This document shows, piece after piece, positions 51,698-60,176 of a stretch of 64,000 nucleotides of DNA (the stretch's first letter is position 1; each line of letters begins with the position of its first letter). This DNA comes from Williamsia sp. 1138. GTDB taxonomy: Bacteria > Actinomycetota > Actinomycetes > Mycobacteriales > Mycobacteriaceae. The notes beneath the pieces were generated by a model. The model had not been told where the DNA came from, ran no database searches, and saw nothing but the letters and a program-made list of their open reading frames with translations. The DNA is taken from NCBI RefSeq assembly GCF_002095435.2, contig NZ_MJEJ02000034.1:55091-119090 (forward strand), in the 5' to 3' direction. The position numbers and the translations under genes were made by a program.

Positions 51698-52282
51698 ATG
51701 TTTTTCGATCCGTTCGTTGCGATCGAGCACGTCTACAACGAGATCAAGACTCCCACCGATCCGGCCTACGCCGACATCGATGACGACACCAAGTTCGCAC
51801 TGTTCGACCTCGTGGTCTACAGCCCCGAGGCCCAGAAGGCAGCCGAAACCATCCTCGATCCCGCCGACTTCAACCCTGAGAAGCAAAGGAACCCACCGAT
51901 GAGCATTGCCAGCATCTACACCGACATCGACGCCCTGACCGTCGCCGCCCCCAACCTCGCCGCCGTCCGCATGATCGCAACCCTGCGGGAGATCCCGTTC
52001 GAGCAGGCCCTGGTCGAGCAGGCCCGCGACTGGTGCACCGCCCTCGATGAGGCCATTGACCGGTCCGCGCAGGAAGCAGCCATCGCCATCGGTAACGCCG
52101 AAGGTGCTGCGATGACCGGTGCGCAGCGCGCGAAGTGGTACGCCGAAGCCCACGACCACCTGGCCGAGGTCTACCGCCTCACTCAGATCAGGAATGTCGC
52201 CGCCCAGATGCTCGCCGACGCCGACACCAACCGGCTCGACGGGCGACCCGTTCGCACCGTCGAACTCCCCGACCACCAGTAA
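51698..52282 (+). CDS. Hypothetical plasmid protein
   Basis: 194 acidic, mainly helical residues with no membrane segments. The first 65 residues (FDPFVAIEHVYNEIKT...DPADFNP) and the rest (about 67-194, MSIASIYTDIDALTVAAPNLA onward) could be two coupled units, as an internal ATG at 51899 follows a good AAGGA. No family recognised. It is followed by a terminator and the ParB-like gene. Confidence 0.65.
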   Translation: MFFDPFVAIEHVYNEIKTPTDPAYADIDDDTKFALFDLVVYSPEAQKAAETILDPADFNPEKQRNPPMSIASIYTDIDALTVAAPNLAAVRMIATLREIPFEQALVEQARDWCTALDEAIDRSAQEAAIAIGNAEGAAMTGAQRAKWYAEAHDHLAEVYRLTQIRNVAAQMLADADTNRLDGRPVRTVELPDHQ

Positions 52283-52306
52283 CCACAAGGTTTCTGGCCC
52301 AAAAGA

Positions 52307-52344
52307 AAAGCAGCCGGGCCGACTGTTACTCGGCCCGGTTGCTT
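52307..52344 (+). terminator. Hairpin terminator before the ParB-like gene
   Basis: AAGCAGCCGGGCCGA pairs with TCGGCCCGGTTGCTT around a 7-base loop with one G-T pair. Confidence 0.75.
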
Positions 52345-52369
52345 CTCACCCACAGTAGGAGAAAACACC

Positions 52370-54049
52370 ATGACAAACAACACCACTACCGCCACCACTG
52401 TCGCCCAGACCGGCGAGTTCGTCGCCGCCGACCCGAACACCCTGGTGATCGATGACAACGTGCGCACCGACGCCACCCTGGACAAGGCATTCGCGGCGTC
52501 CATCGCCGCCCGAGGCGTGCTGCTGCCGGTCCTGGCCACCCGCGACGACGACGGCACCCTGCGGGTGCGAGACGGACAACTGCGCACGCTGGCCGCTCGT
52601 GAGGCCGAGCTGGCGACCATCCCGGTCTACGTGATCAGCAGCGCCGCCGCCGACGACGCCGCAACCATCGAGCGGATCAGCGACCAGCTCCAAACCAACG
52701 AGCACCGCACGCAGCTCAACAACACCGACCGGGCGACAGCAATGCAGCAGTTGCTCGACCTGGGACTGTCGAGGACTAAGATCGCCAAGACCACCCACAC
52801 GTCGAAAAAGACGGTGGATGCGGCCCTGGCCATCGCCGGATCCGACACTGCGATGGCAGCGGTCAACGACCTGCTGACCCTGGACCAGGGCGCGATCATC
52901 GCCGGATTCGAAGCAGACCAGGACACCGACGCCGTCACCGAGCTACTCGACGCCGCCGCGCAAGGCAGGTTCGACCACAAGCACGCCGAGCTGCTCGAAA
53001 CCGCCGCCCAGCGCGCAGCACTGCGCGAGGGACTGGCGCACTGGCGGGACAAAGGCTTTCACGTCAGCGACGTGCGCCCCCAATCCCGCAGCGCATGGAC
53101 CGATTTGAGCGAGTTGGTCCACCCTGAGACCGGCGAGCGGGTGAGCGACGAGCAGTTCGAGGACCTCACCCCTGAGCACGTGATGGCGTTCGTGGAGGCC
53201 GAGTGCGAAGAGGTTTACCTCAACGCCGCCGGTGAGCATGTCGATGCGTCATCGATCGATTGGAGCGTGCAGGGCGAAGACCCCGACGTCGCCGTGGCCG
53301 AGGGGATGGCTGACCCGCGCACCCTCACCGAAGGTGAGGAGTGGAACCACTACGTCACCTGGTACCACAACGATCCGGCCCGCGACGGCCTGGAAACACT
53401 CAGCGAGTACCGCAAGCGCAGCAAGGCAGCGGCAGCCGATGCCGATCTGACCGATACTGCTCCCGCTGGTGTCGCCGAAGGTCAGGACGACGTCGAAAGC
53501 CCCGAGGACCAGGCTGACCGGCTCGCACGCGAGCGCGCCGAGCGTGAGCGCCAACAGGCCGAGGCCGAGAAGCGCGAACGCCGTAAGGTTCTCACGCTCA
53601 ACAAGTTGGGTGTGGCGGCGCAGAGCGTGCGCCGGGAGAAGCTGACCGAGGCATTCGCCCGCAAGACCCTGCCCAAGGGCAAAGCCGCTGTGGTCGCGGC
53701 GTTCCTGGCAACGACGGTGTGGCGCAACGCCGATCTGTACAACGCCGCCCGCCAGGACGCCGACGCCAAGAAGATCGCCGCCGAGCTGCTCGGTGCCGAT
53801 CCCCTCGAAGCGCTCGACGGTGCCGCCGCCGAACGGGCCCAGTTGATCGCCCTCGCGATCACCTGCGCCGCACACGAGGCGAACCTGCCCAAAGATGCCT
53901 GGCGCGGTGGCCACGCGTACCTGCGCACCGTCGGAGACGCCCGCAGCCGGTACCTGCGGTTCCTCACCGAGACGTTCGGCTACGCCCTCTCGGACATCGA
54001 AAAGGCTGTCACCGGCGACATCACGACCGACGACATCGACATCAGCTGA
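52370..54049 (+). CDS. ParB/Srx-type protein
   Basis: 559 residues; the ATG at 52370 has AGTAGGAG upstream. The N-terminal ParB/sulfiredoxin fold (about 18-110) has VIDDNVRTDATLDKAFAASIAARGVLLPVLATRDDDG and RVRDGQLRTLAAREA, with the GxRR-like box changed. A helix-turn-helix follows (GLSRTKIAKTTHTSKKTVDAAL). Then a long coiled, charged middle (about 360-430, RLARERAERERQQAEAEKRERR) and a helical C-terminus. Plasmid relatives are annotated as ParB N-terminal-domain proteins. No parA neighbour is seen, so a role outside partition, such as nuclease or CTPase regulation, is possible. Confidence 0.82.
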   Translation: MTNNTTTATTVAQTGEFVAADPNTLVIDDNVRTDATLDKAFAASIAARGVLLPVLATRDDDGTLRVRDGQLRTLAAREAELATIPVYVISSAAADDAATIERISDQLQTNEHRTQLNNTDRATAMQQLLDLGLSRTKIAKTTHTSKKTVDAALAIAGSDTAMAAVNDLLTLDQGAIIAGFEADQDTDAVTELLDAAAQGRFDHKHAELLETAAQRAALREGLAHWRDKGFHVSDVRPQSRSAWTDLSELVHPETGERVSDEQFEDLTPEHVMAFVEAECEEVYLNAAGEHVDASSIDWSVQGEDPDVAVAEGMADPRTLTEGEEWNHYVTWYHNDPARDGLETLSEYRKRSKAAAADADLTDTAPAGVAEGQDDVESPEDQADRLARERAERERQQAEAEKRERRKVLTLNKLGVAAQSVRREKLTEAFARKTLPKGKAAVVAAFLATTVWRNADLYNAARQDADAKKIAAELLGADPLEALDGAAAERAQLIALAITCAAHEANLPKDAWRGGHAYLRTVGDARSRYLRFLTETFGYALSDIEKAVTGDITTDDIDIS

Positions 54050-54054
54050 CAATC

Positions 54055-54095
54055 GCCGTGCGGGGCAGATCACACCACGATCTGCCCCGCACGGC
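54055..54095 (+). terminator. Hairpin terminator after the ParB-like gene
   Basis: A 17-bp perfect stem, GCCGTGCGGGGCAGATC / GATCTGCCCCGCACGGC, with a 7-base loop. Confidence 0.8.
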
Positions 54096-54319
54096 AGCGG
54101 CCCTGTCCGATGCCACTGCTATCGTCAACGCCGAGCCTGGCCAGCAAGTCCCCCCGGACCAATCCCCCCGATTGAAGCTGGCCAGGTTCTTCTATTTCCC
54201 GGCCGCGATGGGGACGGTGCCCCCGGCTCGGTCTCAACCGAGAGCACCTAAGCCGGGGTCAACGCTCACAAGCACCTCGACCTGCTGGCGGGGCTACCCG
54301 GCGACTTTCCCGGTCAAAC

Positions 54320-54600
54320 CGGTGTCGGACCTGCGGCCCGAGCTTCGCTCCTGTGGTCACCATAGGGGGCGCGCGCCTTTTCAGTGTCGCTGGCCGGGGG
54401 CCCGAGCTGTCAACCCACGCCCCTGCGGTGTCGCCCGTTCTCCGCTGCGCTGCGCCCGTGCGCTCCAACGATTTTCATCCCGCACTCGCTGCGCTCGCAT
54501 GAAATTCGTCTCCGGCCGCCGGGACTCTTCGGGGTTGACAGCCCACCCCGGCCAGCGCGAACGCAAGGCGTCAAGCGCCACCAACCACGAAGGGCACATC
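54320..54600 (+). promoter_or_regulatory. Type-2 structured leader, copy A
   Basis: Long-range arms GCTGTCAACCC (54406-54416) and GGGTTGACAGC (54532-54542) pair perfectly. Inside, ACGATTTTCAT pairs with ATGAAATTCGT around the CGCACTCGCTGCGCTCG loop. The same layout with changed arms occurs at 63470-63767. A G-rich GGCCTGCGGCCC-like hairpin precedes. Confidence 0.7.
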
Positions 54601-54816
54601 ATGACCATCTCACAGATCCTCGAAGACACCCGGCAAGCCATCCGCCAGGCCGTCGCCGCCGAGAACGGCAGCGAGCAGCAACGATCAGCTGCCCACCATG
54701 CCCAGAGCCTGGCCAACACCGTCCTCCTGGACTTCACCGCCAACAGCCGGGACCTGGGCAGGGCCCGGTACTACCTCGAGGAAGCCATCGGCATCCAAAC
54801 CCTCACGACCGACTAA
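54601..54816 (+). CDS. Small hypothetical protein
   Basis: 71 residues from ATG 54601, alpha-helical (ILEDTRQAIRQAVAAENGSEQQ), no Cys, no membrane part. The sequence around the start has a GAAGGG-type ribosome site eight bases away. Found only with the type-2 leader here. Unknown function. Confidence 0.65.
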   Translation: MTISQILEDTRQAIRQAVAAENGSEQQRSAAHHAQSLANTVLLDFTANSRDLGRARYYLEEAIGIQTLTTD

Positions 54817-54921
54817 CCCGGTCGAGGCCGGCGGGTCACCTCAGACCCGCCGGCCTTCACCGCCGCAGCACACCCCGCCTATAAGGGCGGGGCGCCAATC
54901 ACCAGAGCGAAAGGCTCAAAC

Positions 54922-55131
54922 ATGAACGTCTACACCACGATCGCCGGAATCCAGTACGGGCCACTGGCTGTTACCCAGGCCAGCCTGGTCCACCGCGTCG
55001 GGTTGATCAGGGTCGAGATGGCTGACGGATCAATCCCGACCGCCCAGACCTACCTCAGCCCCACCACCACCCAGACCGTCGAGCTGTTCCCGAGGACCAT
55101 CGGCTACTGGTCCCTACAGGTAGCGCCGTAA
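54922..55131 (+). CDS. Small hypothetical protein
   Basis: 69 residues, predicted all-beta (VYTTIAGIQYGPLAVTQASL, TQTVELFPRTIGYWSLQV). AAAGG precedes the ATG by seven bases. A hairpin GGCCCACCCCC / GGGGTGGGCC (about 55151-55174) follows. No recognised family. Confidence 0.6.
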   Translation: MNVYTTIAGIQYGPLAVTQASLVHRVGLIRVEMADGSIPTAQTYLSPTTTQTVELFPRTIGYWSLQVAP

Positions 55132-55150
55132 GGCCCCGGCGTTGACCGCC

Positions 55151-55174
55151 TGGCCCACCCCCACCGGGGTGGGC
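55151..55174 (+). terminator. Hairpin terminator
   Basis: GGCCCACCCC and GGGGTGGGCC pair around CACC, followed by TTGTCG. Confidence 0.65.
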
Positions 55175-55217
55175 CTTGTCGTGCGTTGACACGCGCATCG
55201 GCGGCGAGGGAGCTGTG

Positions 55218-55519
55218 TGCCCGCTGCGCGGTCACCTATTCGGAGCGCCTGCGGCGCACTGTGACCCGGCCCTGGCGGGCCGGGATCGCATTTGCCCTTC
55301 TGGCCTTCCGATTATGACCGGTTCGTCCGCCGCTTCGGACTGCTGACCTGCGGCCCTATCGGGTCGGACACTTTTTCACCCGCACTCGCTGCGCTCGCAG
55401 AAAAACTGTCCGATCAGCAGCCACTCCGCTCTGTCCTCTGCCGGCCCAATCGTGCGTGCCAGAAGGGCAAAAAAGTGGTCGGACACCAGGTCTGCCGCAC
55501 CATGCAGTGGAGGTCACCG
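55218..55519 (+). promoter_or_regulatory. Type-1 structured leader, copy 3
   Basis: All elements present: GGTCAC/GTGACC with GCGCC-tgc-GGCGC; CCCGGCCC/GGGCCGGG; arms TTTGCCCTTCTGGC (55291-55304) and GCCAGAAGGGCAAA (55458-55471), which pair perfectly; middle stem TCGGACA / TGTCCGA; and GTCGGACaccagGTCTGCC before GGAGG. Confidence 0.78.
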
Positions 55520-55954
55520 ATGGACATCAACGACGTAGCCAACCGAATCAACCCGCGCCGCGCGCAGCTGGCCCTGGCACAGATCATTGCTGGACTCGGA
55601 GCCCATGAGAGGTGGTCGCGCGATCACCTGGATTGGATTGCCGAGAACGCCAAGAAGGCATGGACCGGAACCGATCTGCCCAGCTTCACCGACCAGGGCA
55701 GCGACGCCGCCGAGTTCTGGGCAGCCGTCATCGACACCGCCCCGAGCGCCGAACCCGCCGACCCGCTCACCCGGTGGGCTGAGATCTTCGGTGACCCGGA
55801 GCTCGCCGACGAGATCGCAGTCGCGCTCAACTGCACCGAAGCCGACGCGACCGCCGCCGCACTCACCGCCGCCGGGAACCCCCGAGCCGCCGCCACGTTC
55901 CTGGCCGCCCACACCGCCCGCGACACCAGCGACGGCGAAACCCACGACTCCTGA
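55520..55954 (+). CDS. Hypothetical plasmid protein
   Basis: 144 residues from ATG 55520, with GGAGG eight bases upstream. Helical, acidic, no membrane part; opening MDINDVANRINPRRAQLALAQ and a later ELADEIAVALNCTEADATAAALTAAGN that looks like a small helix-turn-helix. Leader type 1 directly upstream. Confidence 0.65.
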   Translation: MDINDVANRINPRRAQLALAQIIAGLGAHERWSRDHLDWIAENAKKAWTGTDLPSFTDQGSDAAEFWAAVIDTAPSAEPADPLTRWAEIFGDPELADEIAVALNCTEADATAAALTAAGNPRAAATFLAAHTARDTSDGETHDS

Positions 55955-56041
55955 CACGACCGAAGGCCCGTGCCGTGGGTGTCCCCAGTGTCGGGGACAC
56001 CCACCGCCCGCGGCCACCCTCCGCGCGGAAATGAGAACGAG

Positions 56042-56386
56042 ATGACGACCTCACCAGAGCTGTTCGCCCGCTGCGTCCTTCCCGGATGCACCCACCCCGC
56101 CGACGAGCAGGGCCACCCCTGCCCCGACTGCTCCCGCGCCTTAACCGGGTACCTGCACCCCGCCGCCGCGCCACCGCTGACCGAGGCCGAGCAACACCTC
56201 CGCGACGAGCACATTCGAGCAGCGCAGCGCGCCCACCGCACCGTCGCCGCCGCAGCGGCGGCCGCCGATGTCACCGGCGAGGCGTTGACCAGGCCGAACC
56301 AACGGTGCTGGCTCTGCGACGAACGCCGCACCTGCACCCGCATCAGCGGGCAATGGGAATGCCGGCAGTGCCAGAGCGTCACCTGA
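56042..56386 (+). CDS. Small zinc-ribbon-type protein
   Basis: 114 residues. Two Cys4-type knuckles: CVLPGC...PCPDC (Cys11, 16, 27, 30) at the N-terminus and CWLCDE...CTR...ECRQCQ (last 30 residues), separated by an alpha-helical stretch rich in Ala. Possibly a nucleic-acid-binding plasmid protein. ATG 56042 follows GAAATGAGAACGAG. The gene follows 55520-55954 in the same direction by 87 bp. Confidence 0.68.
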   Translation: MTTSPELFARCVLPGCTHPADEQGHPCPDCSRALTGYLHPAAAPPLTEAEQHLRDEHIRAAQRAHRTVAAAAAAADVTGEALTRPNQRCWLCDERRTCTRISGQWECRQCQSVT

Positions 56387-56430
56387 GCTGCGCCCCGATC
56401 ACCACCGACAACCTCAACCAAGGAGACCCG

Positions 56431-56733
56431 ATGAACTACGCCCACTCCCCCGCCCTCGCGACACTGACCACCCCGGACACCACCGCGAAGATCATCGCCG
56501 ACAGCGGCGACACCGTGGTTCTCTGGTGGACCGACAACGCCGCCAACGAATGGTCCGAAACCCACGACAACCTCGCGACCGCACTGGCGCGGCTGGCTGT
56601 GCTGCAGCACTGCATCGCCCATACCGAAGGCTTCGCCCACACCGATCCGCTCGACTTCGCCAGCGACGCCGCATCATTCCTGGATCGCAGCACCACGATG
56701 CCCGCTGCGCGGTCACCTAAGTGGAGCGCCTGA
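56431..56733 (+). CDS. Hypothetical protein ending inside a leader
   Basis: 100 residues with AGGAG five bases from ATG 56431. A strand-helix fold with VVLWWTDNAANEWSETHDNLATALARLAVL. The last ten residues (PAARSPKWSA) are encoded by the first part of the next type-1 leader, so the natural stop may have been lost and the gene ends in the leader's GGTCACC hairpin. Confidence 0.6.
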   Translation: MNYAHSPALATLTTPDTTAKIIADSGDTVVLWWTDNAANEWSETHDNLATALARLAVLQHCIAHTEGFAHTDPLDFASDAASFLDRSTTMPAARSPKWSA

Positions 56734-57006
56734 CGGCGCGCAGTGTCCCGGCCCTAGCGGGCCGGGAACGCTTGTTTTGTCCCTTCTGGCCTTCCGATCA
56801 TGAACGGTTCGTCCGCCGCTTCGGACCGCTGACCCAGGCCCCTGCGGGGTCGAAAACTTTTTCAACCCGTACTCGCTGCGCTCGCTGAAAAACTGTTCGA
56901 TCACCAGCCACTCCGCTCTGTCCTCTGCCGTTCAGTCTCTCCTTTGCCAGAAGGGCAAAAAAGTTGGCGGACACCAGGTCTGCCGCAGTGAAACCGGGAG
57001 GACACC
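56700..57006 (+). promoter_or_regulatory. Type-1 structured leader, copy 4
   Basis: Hairpin 1 has a weakened outer stem (GGTCACC against GTGTCCC) but keeps GCGCC-tgac-GGCGC. Hairpin 2 is CCCGGCCC-tagc-GGGCCGGG. Arms TTTTGTCCCTTCTGGC (56775-56790) and GCCAGAAGGGCAAAA (56946-56960) match. Then GGCGGACaccagGTCTGCC and GGGAGG before the ATG. Confidence 0.75.
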
Positions 57007-57675
57007 ATGGCTAAAGGCAAAGCAAAAGCGCCCAACACCGAAGCGCGCCGCATCGAGGGCAGCCGCCCCGAACACACCCCCACCCCGCTACCCCTGCGGA
57101 CCAACGGCGTCGTCAGCAACGTCAACATCACCGTCTGCGGAGAGCAGCATGGCCGCATCACCACCATTGCCCCAGGCACCGGAACCCCGGTCCTGCAGAT
57201 CGAGTTCACCGGCGTGACCATGCAGTTCACCAACTGCGAGCAGGTGCAATTGACACTCGGACTGTTCGCCATCGCCCGCCAGGCCCGTATGGGCATGGCC
57301 CGGATGCACCAGCTCCCCGGCATCATGAGCGAGAGCAACGTGGGAGTGCAGACCACGATGATGTGGACCAGGCCGCCGAACGGAGCCGCACACCGCGACC
57401 AGTTCACCCACCCCGTCACCCGCAAAGTGTCCCCCTACGTCACCTTGCGGATGCCGCCGTTGACGTTCGCCCTGATGGACACCACCGCCATCGAAACCAT
57501 GCTCGCCACCATGAAAAAGGCCCACAAGCTGGCCGTCGCTTTGTTCGACGACGGCGATACCTACGCCAAGAACTCAGCCGCCGACAGCTGGCGACCCCGC
57601 GCCCAACACCGCTTCAAGATCACCGGCACCGGATGGATCACCAACGGCCCCACCCCCGGCAACGGCAATCGCTAA
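57007..57675 (+). CDS. Hypothetical plasmid protein
   Basis: 222 residues from ATG 57007 with GGGAGG upstream. A basic start (MAKGKAKAP), then a beta-rich middle (VSNVNITVCGEQHGRITTI, LQIEFTGVTMQFTNCEQVQL) and a helical region with Met-rich MGMARMHQLPGIM. No family recognised. Followed by a terminator and a separate small gene. Confidence 0.65.
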   Translation: MAKGKAKAPNTEARRIEGSRPEHTPTPLPLRTNGVVSNVNITVCGEQHGRITTIAPGTGTPVLQIEFTGVTMQFTNCEQVQLTLGLFAIARQARMGMARMHQLPGIMSESNVGVQTTMMWTRPPNGAAHRDQFTHPVTRKVSPYVTLRMPPLTFALMDTTAIETMLATMKKAHKLAVALFDDGDTYAKNSAADSWRPRAQHRFKITGTGWITNGPTPGNGNR

Positions 57676-57731
57676 CCCCCGGTATCCCCAGACCCGAAGT
57701 TATCCACAGGAACGGGTTTGGGGACCCGATA

Positions 57732-57760
57732 TGCCGCGCGGCCCGAGGGGCCGCGCGGCA
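57732..57760 (+). terminator. Hairpin terminator
   Basis: TGCCGCGCGGCCC and GGGCCGCGCGGCA form a 13-bp stem around a 3-base loop, followed by TCCTTGTC. Confidence 0.75.
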
Positions 57761-57806
57761 TCCTTGTCACCACAGGCAACCACTCACCGACAAGGACACC
57801 CCCGCC

Positions 57807-58121
57807 ATGATCTGCTGGAGCATCACCGCCTACACCGCAAGCGAACCCGACGACGTCCTCATCGACGCCAACGCCGCCACCACCTACACCGAGGCCCACC
57901 GCGCGGCCGGCGATGCGGCACTCGCTGCGCTCGACCACCTCGCCGGCGAACAACCCCACGCCATTCCCTTCCTCACCATCAGCATCGACGACGAGCCACT
58001 CCTGCTGGCCTGCGCCAGCAAAGACCACAACGGCACCGTCGACCACGCCTCACTCAAGGCCGCCGCCGCCCACGTCCGCGACACCGGACAGGCATACGCA
58101 CCCACCACCACGCCGTGGTGA
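57807..58121 (+). CDS. Hypothetical protein
   Basis: 104 residues. Opening WSITAYTASEPDDVLIDANAATTYTEAHRAAG, then a helix and HAIPFLTISIDDEPLLLACA, consistent with a small alpha-beta fold. No obvious ribosome site; ACAAGGAC lies 14 bases upstream. Family unknown. Confidence 0.55.
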   Translation: MICWSITAYTASEPDDVLIDANAATTYTEAHRAAGDAALAALDHLAGEQPHAIPFLTISIDDEPLLLACASKDHNGTVDHASLKAAAAHVRDTGQAYAPTTTPW

Positions 58122-58160
58122 CTCACGCAGCAGCGTCCACACCGCGCGGGCTGGGCCCGG

Positions 58161-58634
58161 TCATGTCGGCTCGACCGGCGTCTGCTCGCCGGGAGATCCC
58201 CACCAGCTGATTCCATCAGCGCCCGGACGAAGACGCTTCGCGACCGTCCCCAACGGCTCACCAATATCGAAGTCAGCGACATCGCGACCCCACCACTGAG
58301 CATCAGTAGCCTCCCCGACCTGAGGCTGGGTCGGTCGCACCCGGCGAAGCCCCAGGGTCGAACCAAAGTCCTTCCACCGGTACACAACGCAGAACGTCTC
58401 GTCGCCTTCCGTCCATGCGTCGACCACACCCACACCCCACGACTCGGTCAGGACACTCGACGCCAAACGCCGCAAGCACGCCGACAACGCCGACTCGGCC
58501 CACGACGACGACGGCCGCTCGCGCTGCTCTAGCAGCTCCCGATGCCGCGCCGTGAACCGCCGCTTTGACGGCGAATACACCCGAGCGTCGGTAGATCCGT
58601 CCGCGAAAAAGTCTTCGACCAGCACTCGCTCCAT
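58161..58634 (-). CDS. Hypothetical protein on the opposite strand
   Basis: 157 residues from ATG 58634. Acidic-basic mix with VLVEDFFADGSTDARVYS, SWGVGVVDAWTEGDETFCVVYRWKDFGSTLG. It does not carry a leader and points against its neighbours, so it may be a later arrival. No family recognised. Confidence 0.55.
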   Translation of the reverse strand: MERVLVEDFFADGSTDARVYSPSKRRFTARHRELLEQRERPSSSWAESALSACLRRLASSVLTESWGVGVVDAWTEGDETFCVVYRWKDFGSTLGLRRVRPTQPQVGEATDAQWWGRDVADFDIGEPLGTVAKRLRPGADGISWWGSPGEQTPVEPT

Positions 58635-58708
58635 ACCCAGGAGCATAGGGGCGACCTCGGCCGTGACCGGGCGCCTACGCAGCGGCCAGGCGGGCCTGGC
58701 CTTTGCCT

Positions 58709-59007
58709 TGCCCGCTGCGCGGTCACCTACTCGGAGCGCCTGCGGCGCACTGTGACCCGGCCCTAGCGGGCCGGGCTCCGTGTTTTGTCCCTTCTGGACT
58801 TCCGATCCTGGCCGGTTCGTCCGCCGCTTCGGACTGCTGACATCGGCCCCTGCGGGGTCGGAAACTTTTCACCCGCACTCGCTGCGCTCGCTGAAAACTT
58901 TCCGCTCACCAGCCACTCCGCTCTGTCCTCTGCCGGCCCAAATCGTGCGTGCCAGAAGAACAAAAAAGTTGGCGGACACCATGTCTGCCACCGTCGAGGG
59001 AGACACC
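58709..59007 (+). promoter_or_regulatory. Type-1 structured leader, copy 5
   Basis: GGTCAC/GTGACC with GCGCC-tgc-GGCGC; CCCGGCCC-tagc-GGGCCGGG; arms TTTTGTCCCTTCTGGA (58783-58798) and GCCAGAAGAACAAAA (58951-58965), each with changes; middle stem GTCGGAAA / TTTCCG; hairpin GGCGGACaccatGTCTGCC, whose loop contains an in-frame ATG (58981). Confidence 0.72.
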
Positions 59008-59949
59008 ATGGCCCGCACCGCCACCACCACCGCAGCAGACAAAGCACAAGCCCGCAAAGCCCTTGCCGAGCAGCTCCAGGCATCCATCGTCGAGAAGGTC
59101 GCGGCCCTGACCAGTAGCGACCAGTGGACCCGATTTCTCGACCAGTCCGCAGCGTTCCACGCCTACAGCTTTAAAAACGTTGTGCTGATCCTCACCCAGT
59201 GCCCCGAGGCCACCGCCGTCGCCGGATATAACCAGTGGCTCGAGCGTGGCCGCCACGTGCGCGCCGGGCAGAAAGCTATCCGCATCTTCGGCTACAGCTC
59301 CAAGAAGATCACCGACACCGACCCCGAGACCGGTGAAGAGACCGAACGCCGCGCACCCCGATTCCCCATCCTGTCCGTGTTCGACGAGTCGCAAACCGAC
59401 CCCAACACCGAACTCACCCCGCGCATGCTCAAAGCCAACCCCAAAGCGAGACTCTGGGCAGACATCGAACAGCACCCCGCCCAGCGCCTTACCGGCGCCG
59501 ACCCTGACGGCATCTACGGCCAGGTTCGCGACGTCATGACCGCCCGCGGCTGGACCATCACCCATCGCGAGCTCGACGGCCACACCAACGGCTACACCAC
59601 CTGCGACGGCACCCGCCAGATCGTCATCGAAACCGCGCTAGAGCCTGCCCAAACAGCTAAAACGATGATCCACGAAGCAGCCCACGCCCTGCTCCACGCC
59701 GACCTCGCGTCCACCGATCGTCAGCAGATGCACCGAGGCATCCGCGAAGTCGAAGCCGAATCAGTCGCGTACGTCCTCGCCGGCCTCCTCGGACTCGACA
59801 CCACCAGCTACAGCATCGGCTACATAGCCGAATGGGCCGAAGCAGACACCGACCTGATCACCACCACCGGAAAACGAGTCCTCGACACCGTCCACACCCT
59901 CACCAACGAACTCACCCCACAACCCACCGAACAGACCACCGCAGCCTGA
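59008..59949 (+). CDS. ArdC-like antirestriction/zincin protein
   Basis: 313 residues from ATG 59008 (GAGGGA upstream); ATG 58981 would add nine residues. The N-terminal ArdC-type ssDNA-binding domain (about 20-130) has WTRFLDQSAAFHAYSFKNVVLILTQ and AVAGYNQWLERGRHVRAGQKAIRIFG. The C-terminal zincin domain (about 205-275) has TMIHEAAHALLH and EVEAESVAYVLAGLLGLDT with the third ligand Glu. ArdC proteins protect incoming plasmid DNA against restriction, so this gene fits a conjugative or mobilisable plasmid. Confidence 0.85.
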   Translation: MARTATTTAADKAQARKALAEQLQASIVEKVAALTSSDQWTRFLDQSAAFHAYSFKNVVLILTQCPEATAVAGYNQWLERGRHVRAGQKAIRIFGYSSKKITDTDPETGEETERRAPRFPILSVFDESQTDPNTELTPRMLKANPKARLWADIEQHPAQRLTGADPDGIYGQVRDVMTARGWTITHRELDGHTNGYTTCDGTRQIVIETALEPAQTAKTMIHEAAHALLHADLASTDRQQMHRGIREVEAESVAYVLAGLLGLDTTSYSIGYIAEWAEADTDLITTTGKRVLDTVHTLTNELTPQPTEQTTAA

Positions 59950-60176
59950 TCACACCCGGTGGTGTCGGCGGGGAACCCACCCACCGGCACCACCGGCACA
60001 AAGTGAGCGGCTCCGCCGCACTGTGCAACCCTTCGGTGTCCAGTGACTGCGCTGCGCTCCACACCGGCCGCCGAAGAGACCACCATGAGCGCACGTCTAC
60101 CTGTCGACCACACTGTCACCGTGTCGTCCGGCCCCACCGCATCAGACGGAGCGGCTCCGCCGCACTGCACCGCCCG
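59950..60176 (+). other. Region with a possible short plasmid gene
   Basis: An ATG at 60085 with GAAGAG eight bases ahead opens MSARLPVDHTVTVSSGPTAS and runs into the convergent gene without clear stop sense. The 18-base AGCGGCTCCGCCGCACTG-type element occurs at 60004 and 60152, so it may have been cut by insertion of the cargo gene. Confidence 0.35.

Noticed and set aside
57700..57708. TTATCCACA, a DnaA-box match
   Set aside because: A single copy without an AT-rich region, iterons or a replication gene nearby; not enough to call an origin.
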